Shown here: in pieces, positions 26,511 to 35,118 of the stretch
Layout: each line of letters begins with the position of its first letter
Numbering within the stretch: position 1 is the first letter of the stretch
Assembly (NCBI RefSeq): GCF_003938655.1
Contig: NZ_RJJT01000012.1
Coordinates: 124,001 to 188,000 of the forward strand
Source: Rhizobium pisi
Lineage (GTDB): Bacteria; Pseudomonadota; Alphaproteobacteria; Rhizobiales; Rhizobiaceae
Direction: 5' to 3'
Length of the DNA: 64,000 bases
Made by a program: the position numbers and the translations under genes
Notes under the pieces: model-generated
Databases searched by the model: none
The model's input: the letters and a program-made list of their open reading frames with translations, nothing else
Told to the model about the DNA's origin: nothing

Positions 26511-27760
26511 ATCGGCATGCTCCGATGTGAGGAGGCTCTATTTTTCACCAGGTGAAATCCATAGCCGGCAACAATGACGGCGATCATTCCGCTTCCAAAA
26601 GCAAGAAACACCGCCGACGAAGTTAGTGCGTCTCCGGAAACAGAGAGGCCCGCATAGACAAGCAGGCTGAAGCCCATACAGGCGACGTGTACCCAACCTT
26701 TCGCTCGTCCGAGCTTCGTGCTTGATACGAGCCTCTGTATCTCGACATCGATCAGTACCCGTGACAAGTTGTAACCAGCGCCAAGGAGCGCCATCAAGGC
26801 GCTGGCGATGTCCAGATTCCGCGTTGGATAGAATGCTGTCATGGCGACGCCCGCCAAAAGGACGATGATCGGAATGACCCGGCCATCGACCTTGCTGAAC
26901 CGCCTGAAGGTGAGGATCAGCATGCTGATGATCGCGCCGGCTGCCCAATAAAATTCCAGCATGCCGAACTCCAGAGAGGTCCCCTGAAGATCCTCGAGCA
27001 CAAATTTTGATATGAGCGCGCTGATCAGCATACCCATCACGTAGATCAACACGTAGTTGAGAACAAGACACGACGGCACGCGGCTCGTCTCCTCGCCTTC
27101 GGACGTTTTGCGCGGAACTTGCGCCGGGCGGCAACGGTCGACCGGCAGGATTCGATAGCGGAGAGCGGTCCCGAACATACTGAGCACGGAAATCGCGAAT
27201 GGGCCGGCGGCAAAGAGGAAGCATGCCGTTCCGGGCTTGGCGCTTAGCAGCCATCCGGTAGCTACCGCCGCCAGCATGTTGCCCGACTGCATAGCGACAT
27301 AAGCCAGTGAATTGAAGGCCACCAGGCTCTCAGATCGCGCAATCGACGGCACCATTGCCGAGGAGGCCGTAAGATACAGCCGGTCGGCCACCGCAAAGAA
27401 AATCACTGAGCCATAAAGGACGGCGTCCGGCTCTTGTAGGACGAGCGCAGCAGATGTCATCAGCAAGATTGCGATCCTGACACAGTCGCCTACCATGCAA
27501 AGGCGCTGGCGATCGACGCGATCGACGAGATATCCAGCCGGCGCACTCGCCAGAAACTCCGAGGTGCTGCCAAGAGCCAGAAACAAAGCAATGGAGCCAG
27601 CATTGTTGCCCGACGCCGCTAGCATCCAAACGGCACCTATGTAGTAGGCGTTGCGACCGGCTGCAGCAAACAAGGCGCTTATCAGAAAGAAGCGTCGCAC
27701 CGAAAGCAATCCGGCGCGATCCGGAGCGAGGTTCGGTGCAATACTGGCATCTTGATTCAT
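26507..27760 (-). CDS. Major facilitator superfamily transporter
   Basis: A 417-residue membrane protein with about 12 hydrophobic segments. The MFS loop 2-3 motif is visible as GYLVDRVDRQRLCMVGD near residues 76-92 (G-x-x-x-D-R-x-x-R-R/Q). Its family resembles small exporters for siderophores or antibiotics. It lies downstream of an AraC regulator on the same strand (112 bases) and overlaps the following unknown gene. Export of a small molecule made by the adjacent genes is the simplest reading. Confidence 0.85.
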   Translation of the reverse strand: MNQDASIAPNLAPDRAGLLSVRRFFLISALFAAAGRNAYYIGAVWMLAASGNNAGSIALFLALGSTSEFLASAPAGYLVDRVDRQRLCMVGDCVRIAILLMTSAALVLQEPDAVLYGSVIFFAVADRLYLTASSAMVPSIARSESLVAFNSLAYVAMQSGNMLAAVATGWLLSAKPGTACFLFAAGPFAISVLSMFGTALRYRILPVDRCRPAQVPRKTSEGEETSRVPSCLVLNYVLIYVMGMLISALISKFVLEDLQGTSLEFGMLEFYWAAGAIISMLILTFRRFSKVDGRVIPIIVLLAGVAMTAFYPTRNLDIASALMALLGAGYNLSRVLIDVEIQRLVSSTKLGRAKGWVHVACMGFSLLVYAGLSVSGDALTSSAVFLAFGSGMIAVIVAGYGFHLVKNRASSHRSMPI

Positions 27761-27872
27761 CTTGCTGCCGCCGAAATAGAGACGCAGAGCTTGCGTGGCG
27801 GTGAGCCTAAAGGATGAAGCGACATCGCACTTTCAAAATCCAGCTCTATTCAGCTCGGACGCCTTAACGGGC

Positions 27873-28760
27873 TTATGTCTTCCAGTCTGCTCTATATTGC
27901 CTTGGCGTGACGCCGATCACACGATGGAAAGCTGCCGCAAGATGGCTGGGGCTTGAGAAGCCACATGCATAGGCGATCTCCGTTATTGGGCGACTGGAAT
28001 ACCGGAGCATTTCGCTCGCCCGCTCAACTCTTCTTCGAATGATGAATGCGTGTGGCGGAAAACCCGTGGAAAGCCGAAACGCCTTCGACAGGTAATGCTC
28101 GCTCAAACCCGCCTCGTCTGCAAGTTCAGCCAGGCTCAAAGACCCATCCAGTGAGGCTTCTATCCTTCCGATCAAGCGTTTCAGGACCGCGGGTGACAGC
28201 CCGCCTTTGACATAATGTCGCCTCTGGCCCGAACTACGGAACAGCCGCCCGAAGATCGTCCGCGCATGGTTCTCGACGATCATACAACTCAAGGCATCCC
28301 GCTGGCCGATTTCGGAGCGGATGCTGCGGGCAGCATATTGGATTAACGTGTCCTCAAAACCGATTTTCGGCATGAGCCGATCAAGGTCCGCTCCGGGTAC
28401 ATTCTCAAACTGATCCAGGATGAATTTCTTGCCAATGGTGATGAACAGGTAGGACACCGTCGGATCGCCATCGTCCCAGCCGCTCCAATTGTGGTCTGCC
28501 GGAATGAATGAGAGCGATCCGGCCGGCCTCTGCGTAAATGCGACCCTGCGGCCATCCACATAATCTTCGCCCGCTTTTGCAGCGCCAAGCATGTTCAAGA
28601 GGATCGCGTGGTTCTCCGCGGTAAGGTTTGTTTCCTGCCGCCCTACACCGCTCCTGCGCACGACGTCCGCGCGAACGGATCGCCAGCACTCATACTCACG
28701 AGCAACTGCGGTATGTTCTGCGCGTCTGATATCCGGGTCAAACGCTGCAGGACCGACCAT
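27873..28760 (-). CDS. AraC-family transcriptional regulator
   Basis: A 295-residue regulator. The C-terminal double helix-turn-helix is clear: SLSLAELADEAGLSEHYLSKAFR followed by ITEIAYACGFSSPSHLAAAFHRVIGVTPRQYR, residues ~205-290. The N-terminal 180 residues form the ligand-sensing part. It lies between the MFS gene downstream and the methyltransferase gene, which is divergent from it across about 230 bases. It is therefore well placed to control both. Confidence 0.9.
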   Translation of the reverse strand: MVGPAAFDPDIRRAEHTAVAREYECWRSVRADVVRRSGVGRQETNLTAENHAILLNMLGAAKAGEDYVDGRRVAFTQRPAGSLSFIPADHNWSGWDDGDPTVSYLFITIGKKFILDQFENVPGADLDRLMPKIGFEDTLIQYAARSIRSEIGQRDALSCMIVENHARTIFGRLFRSSGQRRHYVKGGLSPAVLKRLIGRIEASLDGSLSLAELADEAGLSEHYLSKAFRLSTGFPPHAFIIRRRVERASEMLRYSSRPITEIAYACGFSSPSHLAAAFHRVIGVTPRQYRADWKT

Positions 28761-28992
28761 TCATAACTCCTCAATCTTAAGACTCGCAAACCCCCGTTCA
28801 CCGGCGGCATTCTTTTCTACGAACTGTGGCGGGATTTCCGTCTGGCTGCTGCAACGCAGAATTTTATGACAGTTTTTTGAAAGAATAGCCGGATTGTGAC
28901 GGCTGCAGGATCAACCGCCTGCAATTGTGCCCCGGCACGATGCTTGTTCTCCCATCGAACGGCAGACATCCGTCTTGGCAACGGGAGCATCG

Positions 28993-30000
28993 ATGCGTGT
29001 CGAATCAATGGAGCACGACATGCGGGACTTCTCCTCATTTTTTGAAGAATGCGAACGGGCTCCGCGGTTGAACGAGCTCGCCGGCTTCTTTGGAGCAACG
29101 GCCGCCGGCCGGTCGGGAAATCCCATCAAGCAACCACATGTGGACCGGAGACTGTTAGGCGGCGATAGGCTTCTCGACCGTTTCATCCTCCTTCACGAAC
29201 GGCGCCGCGGACCTTTCGACCAACATTACCATGCAAGCATCCCCTACCGGCTGGAGGAAGAATGCCGTCTTGGACACGCAATCCTCCGATATGGTCAGGG
29301 CATGTCCGCACCGCTCACTCTTTATTCGCTGGGCACAGCGGAAGGGACTATGGCGCGGACGATCTCTGAGTTGGCCGAAGGTCGTGTCGAAAGCCTGTCA
29401 TGCAGTCCCAACGTGGAAAACTATCAAAGCTTCATGGCCTACGGCGATCCTCCGCATGCGACGTTCTTTCTCGGCCCCTTCCATCACCTGCGGAAAGATC
29501 TTCTGCGGACGCGACGGGAGTTCACCAAATTCGCTTCGGGCTTCGACATCGTTTTTGAGGATACGACGTTCCAGATGTATTCCCCGAACCGGCCCGATCA
29601 GATCGAATTCGTCTCGCAGCATCTGAAAGATGATGGTCTGTTCTTCTTCGTCGAAAAGTTCAAAAACCGTGACATCGATGAATATCAGCGACGCGAATTG
29701 CAGAAGGATCACGGCTTCAAGGCACGCTTCTTCGGCCCAACCGATATCATCGAAAAAAAGGTGGCAGTGCTGACCGTGATGAATCGGAACGAGGTTACGC
29801 TTGCGGAGATGTCGGATGCCGTCAAGCGCCGTTTTCAGCACTGCTTCGTGACCTGGAACAGCGGGAATTTTTGCACACTCGTCGCGAGCAACAGCCTATC
29901 AAACATCGAACGCTTCATGTCGGGCCTGATCGCCCCGGCCATTCCAGGGGAATACGTCTATGCCGACATCCCCAATCGTCTTCATTCTCAGACTACGTGA
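28993..30000 (+). CDS. Class I SAM-dependent methyltransferase-like protein
   Basis: A 335-residue protein. The glycine-rich SAM loop is LYSLGTAEGTMARTISE (about residues 104-120), followed by an acidic/serine strand (VESLSCSPNVENYQS) and the post-motif DIVFEDTTFQMYSPNRPDQIEF. Together these fit a Rossmann-type methyltransferase with an unassigned acceptor. The start at 28993 has GGGAG 5 bases upstream; a GTG at 28927 would add 22 residues. It is divergent from araC and close to the exporter and the unknown gene, suggesting a role in modifying a small molecule. Confidence 0.72.
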   Translation: MRVESMEHDMRDFSSFFEECERAPRLNELAGFFGATAAGRSGNPIKQPHVDRRLLGGDRLLDRFILLHERRRGPFDQHYHASIPYRLEEECRLGHAILRYGQGMSAPLTLYSLGTAEGTMARTISELAEGRVESLSCSPNVENYQSFMAYGDPPHATFFLGPFHHLRKDLLRTRREFTKFASGFDIVFEDTTFQMYSPNRPDQIEFVSQHLKDDGLFFFVEKFKNRDIDEYQRRELQKDHGFKARFFGPTDIIEKKVAVLTVMNRNEVTLAEMSDAVKRRFQHCFVTWNSGNFCTLVASNSLSNIERFMSGLIAPAIPGEYVYADIPNRLHSQTT

Positions 30001-30107
30001 AGGCCACTATCAAGGGCAATCAGGTAATTCAAACCACCGCAGAGCGATTTGGTTCAACTATCATGATTATACGATCTTATCCCGCCTCGTGTAGCGAGCA
30101 GGGAATA

Positions 30108-30575
30108 CTATTCCCCGTCCGGCCGGAGTTTGCTCATGGCCTCCACAAGCGCCAAGAGCGACTCAACTGCATCCGAGGGAAGGGACTCGACCACGTTGAT
30201 GAGCTTCCGACGCTTGTCGGCCTCGGCCGGCGTCTTTCCGAACCGATAAGGAGCAGCTTTCATGATAAAATCGATCGGTGAGAAATCCAGTACCTCGCTC
30301 AAATGGATGAGCCGGGTGACGTGCATTTTCGTCTCATTGCGCTCATAGCGGCCGTAGACTTGCTCGTGCAGGCCGAGAAACGGCGCCACCTCCGCCCTAG
30401 TCAACCCAGTATTGTCGCGCGCGTCCCGGAGCGCCTCGGAAATACGGCGATCGAGTTCGCCGAGCTTGGGTGAGCCTTCAAAGCCGGGACAACGGTAAAT
30501 GGGTTTGTCGATCTCCGGGTCGGCTGTCTCAACGAGACCTTTATCCTCAACGTATTTATCAAACTTTGTCGTCAT
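30108..30575 (-). CDS. XRE-family transcriptional regulator
   Basis: A 155-residue protein with a central HTH (RDARDNTGLTRAEVAPFLGLHEQVYGRYERNETKM, core LTRAEVAPFLGL...GRYERNE). The C-terminal part is helical (LINVVESLPSDAVESLLALVEAM). It is the first gene on the left of the conjugation module and could be a regulator of it, but no binding site was identified. Confidence 0.75.
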   Translation of the reverse strand: MTTKFDKYVEDKGLVETADPEIDKPIYRCPGFEGSPKLGELDRRISEALRDARDNTGLTRAEVAPFLGLHEQVYGRYERNETKMHVTRLIHLSEVLDFSPIDFIMKAAPYRFGKTPAEADKRRKLINVVESLPSDAVESLLALVEAMSKLRPDGE

Positions 30576-30696
30576 AAAAGGCAGCCCGCCATTGTCCCCA
30601 CCCCTCTTACATCACCCGCACCGCGTCTGGCTACCATGCACAGATCTCACCCACATACCGGCCGAGCAAATCCGAAATTAGTGCCCGGGCCGAGAG

Positions 30697-30999
30697 ATGG
30701 CAGACGATAATCGACCTCAGCTTGCCAACCTAATTTCCCGCCATCATTCGATGGTCGTTCTGCTCGCGCCGTCGATACGCGAGGAACCGCTGCGAAAGAA
30801 CAATCTTGCGGGCGGGGGTGAGCTCAGCAATGAGGAGCGCCGGCTGCGGGCCGATATCATTGCGTGGCCACCGAAGAGCACTTCGGAGGCCCGCGAGAAG
30901 CTCGAATATTTGGCACGTTTTGTCGTGGCCACAGGGGTAAGCTTTGACGCCGAAACGCACAGGGTAATTCTCGAATCGGTTGCGCCCTTCTTTGGCTGA
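30697..30999 (+). CDS. Small hypothetical protein
   Basis: A 100-residue soluble protein: MADDNRPQLANLISRHHS, a central charged region (LSNEERRLRADIIAWPPKSTSEAREKLEYLAR) and a short hydrophobic end. GAGAG sits just before the ATG, so ribosome support is moderate. Composition looks coding. No family is recognised. Confidence 0.5.
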   Translation: MADDNRPQLANLISRHHSMVVLLAPSIREEPLRKNNLAGGGELSNEERRLRADIIAWPPKSTSEAREKLEYLARFVVATGVSFDAETHRVILESVAPFFG

Positions 31000-31017
31000 A
31001 TGATGCGCGACAGAGCC

Positions 31018-31560
31018 TCAATGCCTCAAGTCGAAATAATGCCGCTCCGTGCCGCCCTGTTCGCTTTTGATGTCGAAATAATAAGGCTGCGCCCGCAACG
31101 GCCGCGCGACATATTCACGATACTCGCAACTGTTTCGCCCTAAAAGCTCCCGGGTGATGCCATCACGGGTGTCTTCCTTTCGGTCACTATCGGCATTCTG
31201 CGGCGTGCGCCCGTTACAAACTCTGACGGTCCGGCTGCAGCGCGACAACTCCCCAGATCGCCCATGATCGTAGTCCTGATCGCCAGCGACTGGCTGCCAG
31301 CCCGCCCGGCAATCTGCATACTGATCGTAGCCGGGCTTTCCGGCACCACCCTCGGGGCATGTCGGCCAGGAGAAGCCTGGGCGTTTCATTGCCGTGATCA
31401 ATCGTTCCATCGGCGGATGGCAGGACTCGACGCCGTGCCATGAGGGGTTATCCGAGGCCGCACATAGCAGAACCTCACAGCCCCATTCGCTGGCTTGGGC
31501 GGCTTGAAGTGGAAGGCCGAAGACGGAGAGAGCAAGAAGGATTGCCCGGAACTGTCTCAT
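31018..31560 (-). CDS. TrbM-like exported conjugal transfer protein
   Basis: A 180-residue protein with a signal peptide (residues 1-24, ending QAAQAS). The mature start is WGCEVLLCAASDN, with ECHP-like cysteines (VESCHPPMERLI, then SWPTCPEGG), the pattern of TrbM/KikA proteins: paired cysteines, then a CP and a final basic tail. GGAGAT precedes the ATG at 31560; the longer frame to 31614 lacks support. It is last in a leftward operon of exported proteins placed back to back with virB1. TrbM-like proteins assist mating in IncP systems by an unclear mechanism. Confidence 0.65.
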   Translation of the reverse strand: MRQFRAILLALSVFGLPLQAAQASEWGCEVLLCAASDNPSWHGVESCHPPMERLITAMKRPGFSWPTCPEGGAGKPGYDQYADCRAGWQPVAGDQDYDHGRSGELSRCSRTVRVCNGRTPQNADSDRKEDTRDGITRELLGRNSCEYREYVARPLRAQPYYFDIKSEQGGTERHYFDLRH

Positions 31561-31573
31561 CAATATCTCCTTG

Positions 31574-32248
31574 TCAGCGGTCTGTCCTGCGCGGCCTGTT
31601 ACGCCAATCCCCAAACGGCGGCGTAAACTCGCTCTTACGCCCGGCGAGAAGATTCAAGTCGGCGATTGGGAGACGTGCGATCGTTTGGTCGATGGCGTTT
31701 TTCCGCCATTCTCCCATGTCGAGCACGTAGGTCCCCCACAGCCCATAACGCGCCGACCGGGCATACCGCTCGGCCGCGAGGTATGCGGGATCCTGCTGCC
31801 CGACGGTGCGCGCCCATCCGACGCGAAGCATTTCGAGACCGAGATCGCGTCCCCTCGCAAAACATCGGGCCGAGGGCTCGCCGGCCACAAAATAATGCGA
31901 AGGGGTACAGTGGACGACAGAGTTGTCGACCACCCGCTTCAACCAAGCCTGCGCCAGAGCGCCGCATGGAACCGGCGCCGGACTCGTCAGCTCCTTCGAA
32001 GCTGTGGGATCAAAGGCCCATTGAGGTAGCAGGCAGGCTTCGATGCCGTCGAGCCGCACCCTTATCCCCATTTGCGGAAACCAAAGGGTGTCTCCGCTAA
32101 CAACTGCTGCCCTTCCCTTGATCAGCGGAAGGTATTGCGGACCGGCAGGGGCTGTGTTTGCCTGCAAATTCTCCACGAGATCGGCACTTTGACCCGGGTT
32201 CGTGATGGAGATCAGCACAACTACGGCAACAGCGATAGAACGCCTCAT
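31574..32248 (-). CDS. Exported SNase-fold (thermonuclease-like) protein 3
   Basis: A 224-residue protein with a signal peptide (MRRSIAVAVVVLISITNPGQSA). The fold is recognisable: AVVSGDTLWF, IRVRLDGIEAC, cysteine-flanked CGALAQAWLKRVV, and the end GWARTV...YLAAERYARSARYGLWG. The aspartate of GDT and the arginine of RVRL remain. The catalytic glutamate site (APE) reads EACL, so nuclease activity is doubtful. It overlaps the upstream paralogue by four bases and is followed 13 bases later by the TrbM-like gene. Confidence 0.75.
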   Translation of the reverse strand: MRRSIAVAVVVLISITNPGQSADLVENLQANTAPAGPQYLPLIKGRAAVVSGDTLWFPQMGIRVRLDGIEACLLPQWAFDPTASKELTSPAPVPCGALAQAWLKRVVDNSVVHCTPSHYFVAGEPSARCFARGRDLGLEMLRVGWARTVGQQDPAYLAAERYARSARYGLWGTYVLDMGEWRKNAIDQTIARLPIADLNLLAGRKSEFTPPFGDWRNRPRRTDR

Positions 32249-32787
32249 TTTGGCCTCACCTGATCGCTCTCGGCGGCACGACTGAGCAGGACGGCCGGAT
32301 GCTTTACGTCCGAAAACTGCCAAAGGCCCGCCTTGCGACCCCTCGCCTGCTGCTCGGCGACCGAATAGGCCGCGTTGATGGGAAGCCCCTTGGCGTCGAG
32401 CGCAGCAAACGCGTAACCCTCTGAAATCAACACCGTCCCAAGGTCCAGTCGCTGCCTGGCAACCGTCGCAAAGCACACGACATAGGTGATCGAGGACGCC
32501 TTGGCGATGGGAGCACAAGAAGGGTCCGTGTCCCTGACAAAAGCGACGAGGACAGCGAGTGACGCTTCACCGCAGTCCTGCCTCACGCCGGCCGTGTTGG
32601 TGAATGTCGTGCCGCGGAGGCAGGACTGAACGCCATAGAGACGATATCGTTGCCCTCCAAGCGACCAGGTATCGCCGCTTTCAAACACGGCGCTTTCGCT
32701 CAGCGCGAAATAGCCGGCCGACGTCGCATGCGCTTGCGTGACTGCGAAGCAGACGACGCCGATGAGGACTGAGAGCCCACCCCTCAT
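32245..32787 (-). CDS. Exported SNase-fold (thermonuclease-like) protein 2
   Basis: A 180-residue protein with a signal peptide (MRGGLSVLIGVVCFAVTQAHA). The same fold is seen: VFESGDTWSLGG, YRLYGVQSC, DCGEASLAVLVAFV, a cysteine strand, and EQQARGRKAGLWQF. The aspartate of GDT is kept, while the usual PE is replaced by SC. Start ATG at 32787 was chosen because it overlaps the upstream stop by four bases. Confidence 0.75.
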   Translation of the reverse strand: MRGGLSVLIGVVCFAVTQAHATSAGYFALSESAVFESGDTWSLGGQRYRLYGVQSCLRGTTFTNTAGVRQDCGEASLAVLVAFVRDTDPSCAPIAKASSITYVVCFATVARQRLDLGTVLISEGYAFAALDAKGLPINAAYSVAEQQARGRKAGLWQFSDVKHPAVLLSRAAESDQVRPK

Positions 32788-33416
32788 TGCCCTTGCACCC
32801 GCGGATCCGCCCACATCCCGAACCCGCTTCGGCCGATTTTTTCAGCCTCGGCAAGATCGGGCCGCATCGGTAATCCGTCCGGCTTTTTCGCAAGCCTCAG
32901 CGCGCCGAGCGAAACGAGCTGTTCTTCAAGGTTCTCGACAGTCTCGAGCGTGCCCGGAAAATTGTAGTAGCCGAAGCAGGTGGCATCCTGTGTGGGCGCA
33001 TGCTCCTCCGAGACAAAGGCACGGCAGAACAGGACCTTTGGGTTCCTTAAGAGAATCTCGAGCTGAGTTTGCGCGAAGTCATCGCAGCGTCCGGCAAAAT
33101 TCTCTTTGCGATTCACCATTTCGCCGGCACACGGTTCGACGCCATAGAGATGAAGCCTAACCTTGTCGTCAACGCGGATGTCGGTCGGGGACGCGGCTTT
33201 AAACCCGGTCGCTGACGCAAATCCCTGTCGGCCGACGACCTTCCTGTTGCCGTCGTAATACTCGATGACCAGCACCGTCTTCCCCGCTGCGGCAAGCGAT
33301 TTCACATAAGGCTCGTCGACCACGCCCGCGGCCAAGGTGGGCGATGATGACATTGCTGTCGCCGCGATCAGCGCCATGCTGCAAGTCCAACCGCGTAGCT
33401 TCACTAAATTCGTCAT
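32784..33416 (-). CDS. Exported SNase-fold (thermonuclease-like) protein 1
   Basis: A 210-residue protein with a signal peptide ending near SPTLAAG. The core reads PTDIRVDDKVRLHLYGVEPC, CDDFAQTQLEILLRN, CFGYYNF and AEKIGRSGFGMWADP, so the fold is kept. The GDT aspartate is not obvious and the catalytic glutamate is followed by PC. It is the first gene of the leftward operon and its promoter shares the 160-base gap with virB1. All three paralogues carry conserved cysteines, suggesting a structural rather than enzymatic role in the periplasm. Confidence 0.7.
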   Translation of the reverse strand: MTNLVKLRGWTCSMALIAATAMSSSPTLAAGVVDEPYVKSLAAAGKTVLVIEYYDGNRKVVGRQGFASATGFKAASPTDIRVDDKVRLHLYGVEPCAGEMVNRKENFAGRCDDFAQTQLEILLRNPKVLFCRAFVSEEHAPTQDATCFGYYNFPGTLETVENLEEQLVSLGALRLAKKPDGLPMRPDLAEAEKIGRSGFGMWADPRVQGQ

Positions 33417-33576
33417 ATTTGAAACTCTCGCTCAAAAGTTTCTTTTCGGGCTTCCACAATCCACATTTTCGATGTAGCACTTAACGCATATAGTAATGCT
33501 TTGTGATTAGCGTAGCGGGTTTTCCAGGAAACGACAACCGCTTTTATCGAGCCCAATACTCGATGAAGGGAGTGCA

Positions 33577-34455
33577 ATGAAGATCATCATTTCCCCGGTA
33601 GCGATCATAGCGCTAGCCAGCACAATGACCCAGAATGTCGATGCAAATGAGGTTAGATCGTTTGATTTTACTCGTTTTTCAGACCTGGAACAGACCGGCA
33701 GCGTCACGCCAAACCGAGTTTCGTCAGGTTCGGAAGAAGGCGCGGAACAAGAGTTTACGATCGGCGGCGGCGGTATTCTCACCACAGAAAATCGCGTGAT
33801 AGAGTATTACTATTCACGTATAGCTAATTTGGACGTCCCCATGAGTTCATGGCGCGGTTCTGCTCCGCAGGCAGACGGATATGTCGGCGAACTTCATAGC
33901 GACAAAAGTCATGCTCAGGTATCCACTGATCGCTGCGGACCGTCGCCGCTTGGCCCGGCAGCAATCCGCGATCTGGTCGTCGCCGCTGCAGACAAGCACG
34001 GTGTTGACCGGAGCCTTGCAACGGCGGTCGCCTGGACCGAGAGCCGGTTCGATCGGGTCCGCAACAGCCCGAAAGGTGCACGCGGCGCCATGCAACTGAT
34101 GCCGGCGACGGCCCAACGTTACGGGGTGCGCGATGTCTGCGATCCCACTTCCAACATCGACGGCGGTGTCCGCTACCTCCGCTCGCTCATCGACGAATTC
34201 GGCAACCCACTGCTTGCCGCAGCCGCCTACAATGCCGGCGAACAGTCGATTTACGCATACCACGGTGTGCCGCCCTTCCGCGAAACCGTCGCCTATGTCG
34301 CGGCCATCCTGAACTACCAGCTTGGCCTCCCGACCCCCGGCGAAAGCGGCGGCGCATCGCGTCAAGGCGACGGTGACCGATCACCAACTCAAAGCAACAG
34401 CGTCATCGGCGCAACCACCGCCGCCACGTTCGTCGGCGGCGTGATGCAATTCTAA
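33577..34455 (+). CDS. virB1: VirB1-like lytic transglycosylase
   Basis: A 292-residue periplasmic SLT-family enzyme that opens peptidoglycan for the secretion channel. A signal peptide (ISPVAIIALASTM) is followed by ~100 variable residues, then the catalytic domain: AWTESRFDRV with the catalytic glutamate, GAMQLMPATAQRYGV, DPTSNIDGGVRYL, and AAAAYNAGE. The transglycosylase fingerprint E-S-x-F, G-x-x-QLMP and A-YN is complete. First gene of the rightward T4SS operon. Confidence 0.88.
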   Translation: MKIIISPVAIIALASTMTQNVDANEVRSFDFTRFSDLEQTGSVTPNRVSSGSEEGAEQEFTIGGGGILTTENRVIEYYYSRIANLDVPMSSWRGSAPQADGYVGELHSDKSHAQVSTDRCGPSPLGPAAIRDLVVAAADKHGVDRSLATAVAWTESRFDRVRNSPKGARGAMQLMPATAQRYGVRDVCDPTSNIDGGVRYLRSLIDEFGNPLLAAAAYNAGEQSIYAYHGVPPFRETVAYVAAILNYQLGLPTPGESGGASRQGDGDRSPTQSNSVIGATTAATFVGGVMQF

Positions 34456-34473
34456 CCGCATGAGGAGAAGGAT

Positions 34474-34812
34474 ATGAAGATCGCAGATACTTTCCGGCAA
34501 TCCCGGGCACTCCGCATCGTGACAATCTGCTCACTCGTCGCGGCAGCACAGCTGTTCTGCGCCGATATTGCGATGGCGCAGCAAACGAGCCAGGCTTTCG
34601 CGCCACTTCAGGCTGTCATGCAAGCGATCGTCGACTTCATCACCGGTCCATTTGGACGGCTCTGCGCGATCATTGCAGTCATTTCAATGGGCTTCCTCGC
34701 TTTTGCAGGCCGTCTCAGCTGGTTCCTCGTGGGTGGCGTCGCACTCGGCATAGGCCTTGTCTTTGGCGGGCCGGGCATCGTCGATGCGCTCATATCCGTC
34801 GTCGGGCATTGA
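34474..34812 (+). CDS. virB2: VirB2-like pilin
   Basis: A 112-residue TrbC/VirB2 major pilin precursor. A long signal peptide (to about residue 35, IAMA-QQ) is followed by two hydrophobic helices (PFGRLCAIIAVISMGFLAFAG, residues about 55-75, and VGGVALGIGLVFGGPGIVDALI) joined by a short polar loop. Its position after virB1 and before virB3 is the standard order. GAGGAGAAGG precedes the start. Confidence 0.88.
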   Translation: MKIADTFRQSRALRIVTICSLVAAAQLFCADIAMAQQTSQAFAPLQAVMQAIVDFITGPFGRLCAIIAVISMGFLAFAGRLSWFLVGGVALGIGLVFGGPGIVDALISVVGH

Positions 34813-34815
34813 ACC

Positions 34816-35115
34816 ATGAGCGAACCCAACGTGACAAAGCCGACCCTCACGCCGTTGATCATAGGATTGACGCGCTCCCCGACCTTGTGGGGGGTGCCTT
34901 ACATGGCTGCCATCATCGTCATGGGTCTGACGATCATCGCCTGGCTTGCCACCAACAGGCTATGGGCATTGCTCACCGCCCCCGTCGGCTATCTGACCCT
35001 GTTCACTCTCTGCAGCTGGGACGCTCGTATCCTCGATGTCCTTCAGATCTCAACGCGATCGACGCCGCGGACGCCGAACAAGGTCTTCTGGGGCGCGAAC
35101 TCCTATGGACCCTGA
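34816..35115 (+). CDS. virB3: VirB3-like inner-membrane protein
   Basis: A 99-residue protein with one N-terminal hydrophobic region in two parts (TLWGVPYMAAIIVMGLTIIAWLA and LWALLTAPVGYLTLF). The LTR-x-PT motif (GLTRSPTLWGVP) is typical of VirB3. It starts 3 bases after virB2 and ends 3 bases before virB4. VirB3 associates with the VirB4 ATPase. Confidence 0.85.
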   Translation: MSEPNVTKPTLTPLIIGLTRSPTLWGVPYMAAIIVMGLTIIAWLATNRLWALLTAPVGYLTLFTLCSWDARILDVLQISTRSTPRTPNKVFWGANSYGP

Positions 35116-35118
35116 AGC

